Below, one piece after another: positions 63,775-64,000 of a stretch of DNA of 64,000 bases; within the stretch, counting starts at the first letter, position 1, and the number at the start of each line of letters is the position of its first letter. Location: the NCBI RefSeq assembly GCF_030440515.1, contig NZ_CP076543.1:2852001-2916000 (forward strand), read 5' to 3'. This DNA is from Streptomyces xanthophaeus (GTDB taxonomy: Bacteria; Actinomycetota; Actinomycetes; Streptomycetales; Streptomycetaceae). Below the pieces are notes generated by a model, which was not told the origin of the DNA, made no database searches, and saw only the letters and a list, made by a program, of their open reading frames with translations. A program made the position numbers and the translations under genes.

Positions 63775-64000
63775 TCAGCGCCTGCGCGCGTAGGTGGTCA
63801 CGACCTGCCCGCCGCCGAAGGCCTTGACCCCGGTCAGCTCCAGGTCGCGCCGGGCGAAGCCGGCCCGCGTGAGGGGCGTCCCGGTCCCGGTGAGGACCGG
63901 GTAGGTCTTGATCACGAACTCGTCGATCTCTTCGACCACCTGGGCGGCGAGGTCCGCACCTCCGCAGAGGTAGATGCCGAGCCCGTCCTGGGCCTTCAGT
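63775..64000 (-). CDS. dihydrofolate reductase family protein (5' part outside window)
   Basis: About 75 C-terminal residues are visible: GIYLCGGADLAAQVVEEIDE, FVIKTYPVLTGTGTPLTRAG, and VKAFGGGQVVTTYARRR at the end. The CGGADLA segment and the strand order are those of RibD C-terminal/DHFR-like proteins, small NADPH-binding enzymes often of unknown substrate. The start lies outside the window. It does not share a promoter with the zinc-ribbon gene. Confidence 0.85.
   Translation of the reverse strand, partial: LKAQDGLGIYLCGGADLAAQVVEEIDEFVIKTYPVLTGTGTPLTRAGFARRDLELTGVKAFGGGQVVTTYARRR

Overview
The window looks like chromosomal DNA from a Streptomyces or a close relative. It is about 72-73% GC with G/C in nearly every third codon position. 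It carries lineage-typical genes: a conservon operon (sensor kinase, roadblock, DUF742, GTPase), a fused Kgd-type 2-oxoglutarate dehydrogenase, Ni-superoxide dismutase with its maturation protease, a snapalysin-type metalloprotease next to a LysR regulator, and a PadR/DUF4097 pair. I see no rRNA, tRNA, CRISPR array, transposase or phage structural genes.

Layout. 0-5 kb: end of an unknown gene; a SEDS glycosyltransferase and penicillin-binding protein pair; DUF6325 and SHOCT proteins; a lipoprotein; an alpha/beta hydrolase whose 3' end runs through a hexanucleotide microsatellite into a repeat. 5.9-6.95 kb: gene-free, with two inverted copies of a roughly 380-bp structured repeat; a third copy lies at 33.25-33.61 kb. 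7-14 kb: NlpC/P60 hydrolase converging on a five-gene conservon that ends in a StyA-like flavin monooxygenase. 14-27 kb: PP2C-like protein, MarR, Lon with two candidate operators (ClgR-like and HAIR/HspR-like), a DUF4097 lipoprotein, sulfurtransferase, membrane glycosyltransferase-like protein, lipoprotein, TetR/GH3 pair and a two-component system. 27-33 kb: Kgd, then three small genes, two of them secreted.

33.6-46.5 kb is the accessory island. All its genes lie on the minus strand. They form two adjoining modules. One is an FxSxx-COOH cyclophane RiPP module: a 64-aa precursor, an FxsB radical SAM/SPASM enzyme, a HExxH protein and a TIR/NB-ARC/TPR protein. The other is a MoxR ATPase, a vWA (SAV_2336-type) protein and a trypsin-like protease, which matches the ternary vWA-MoxR-associated (VMAP) conflict systems. 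Together they look like a regulated immune or developmental signalling system with a modified peptide. This is the most interesting part of the window.

46.6-64 kb: DUF6104, sodN/sodX, a CGNR regulator, a methyltransferase, a polar amino-acid ABC transporter, malic enzyme, a zinc-type oxidoreductase, an HTH/Clp-N pair behind a double dyad promoter, PadR/DUF4097, a 194-bp hairpin element between convergent genes, an ECF sigma factor with its membrane partner, the LysR/snapalysin pair with a perfect operator between them, a zinc ribbon protein and a dihydrofolate-reductase-like gene cut by the window edge.

All function calls rest on reading translated motifs by eye; no database search was possible. 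Repeats, operators and hairpins were found by manual comparison, so similarity limits are approximate.
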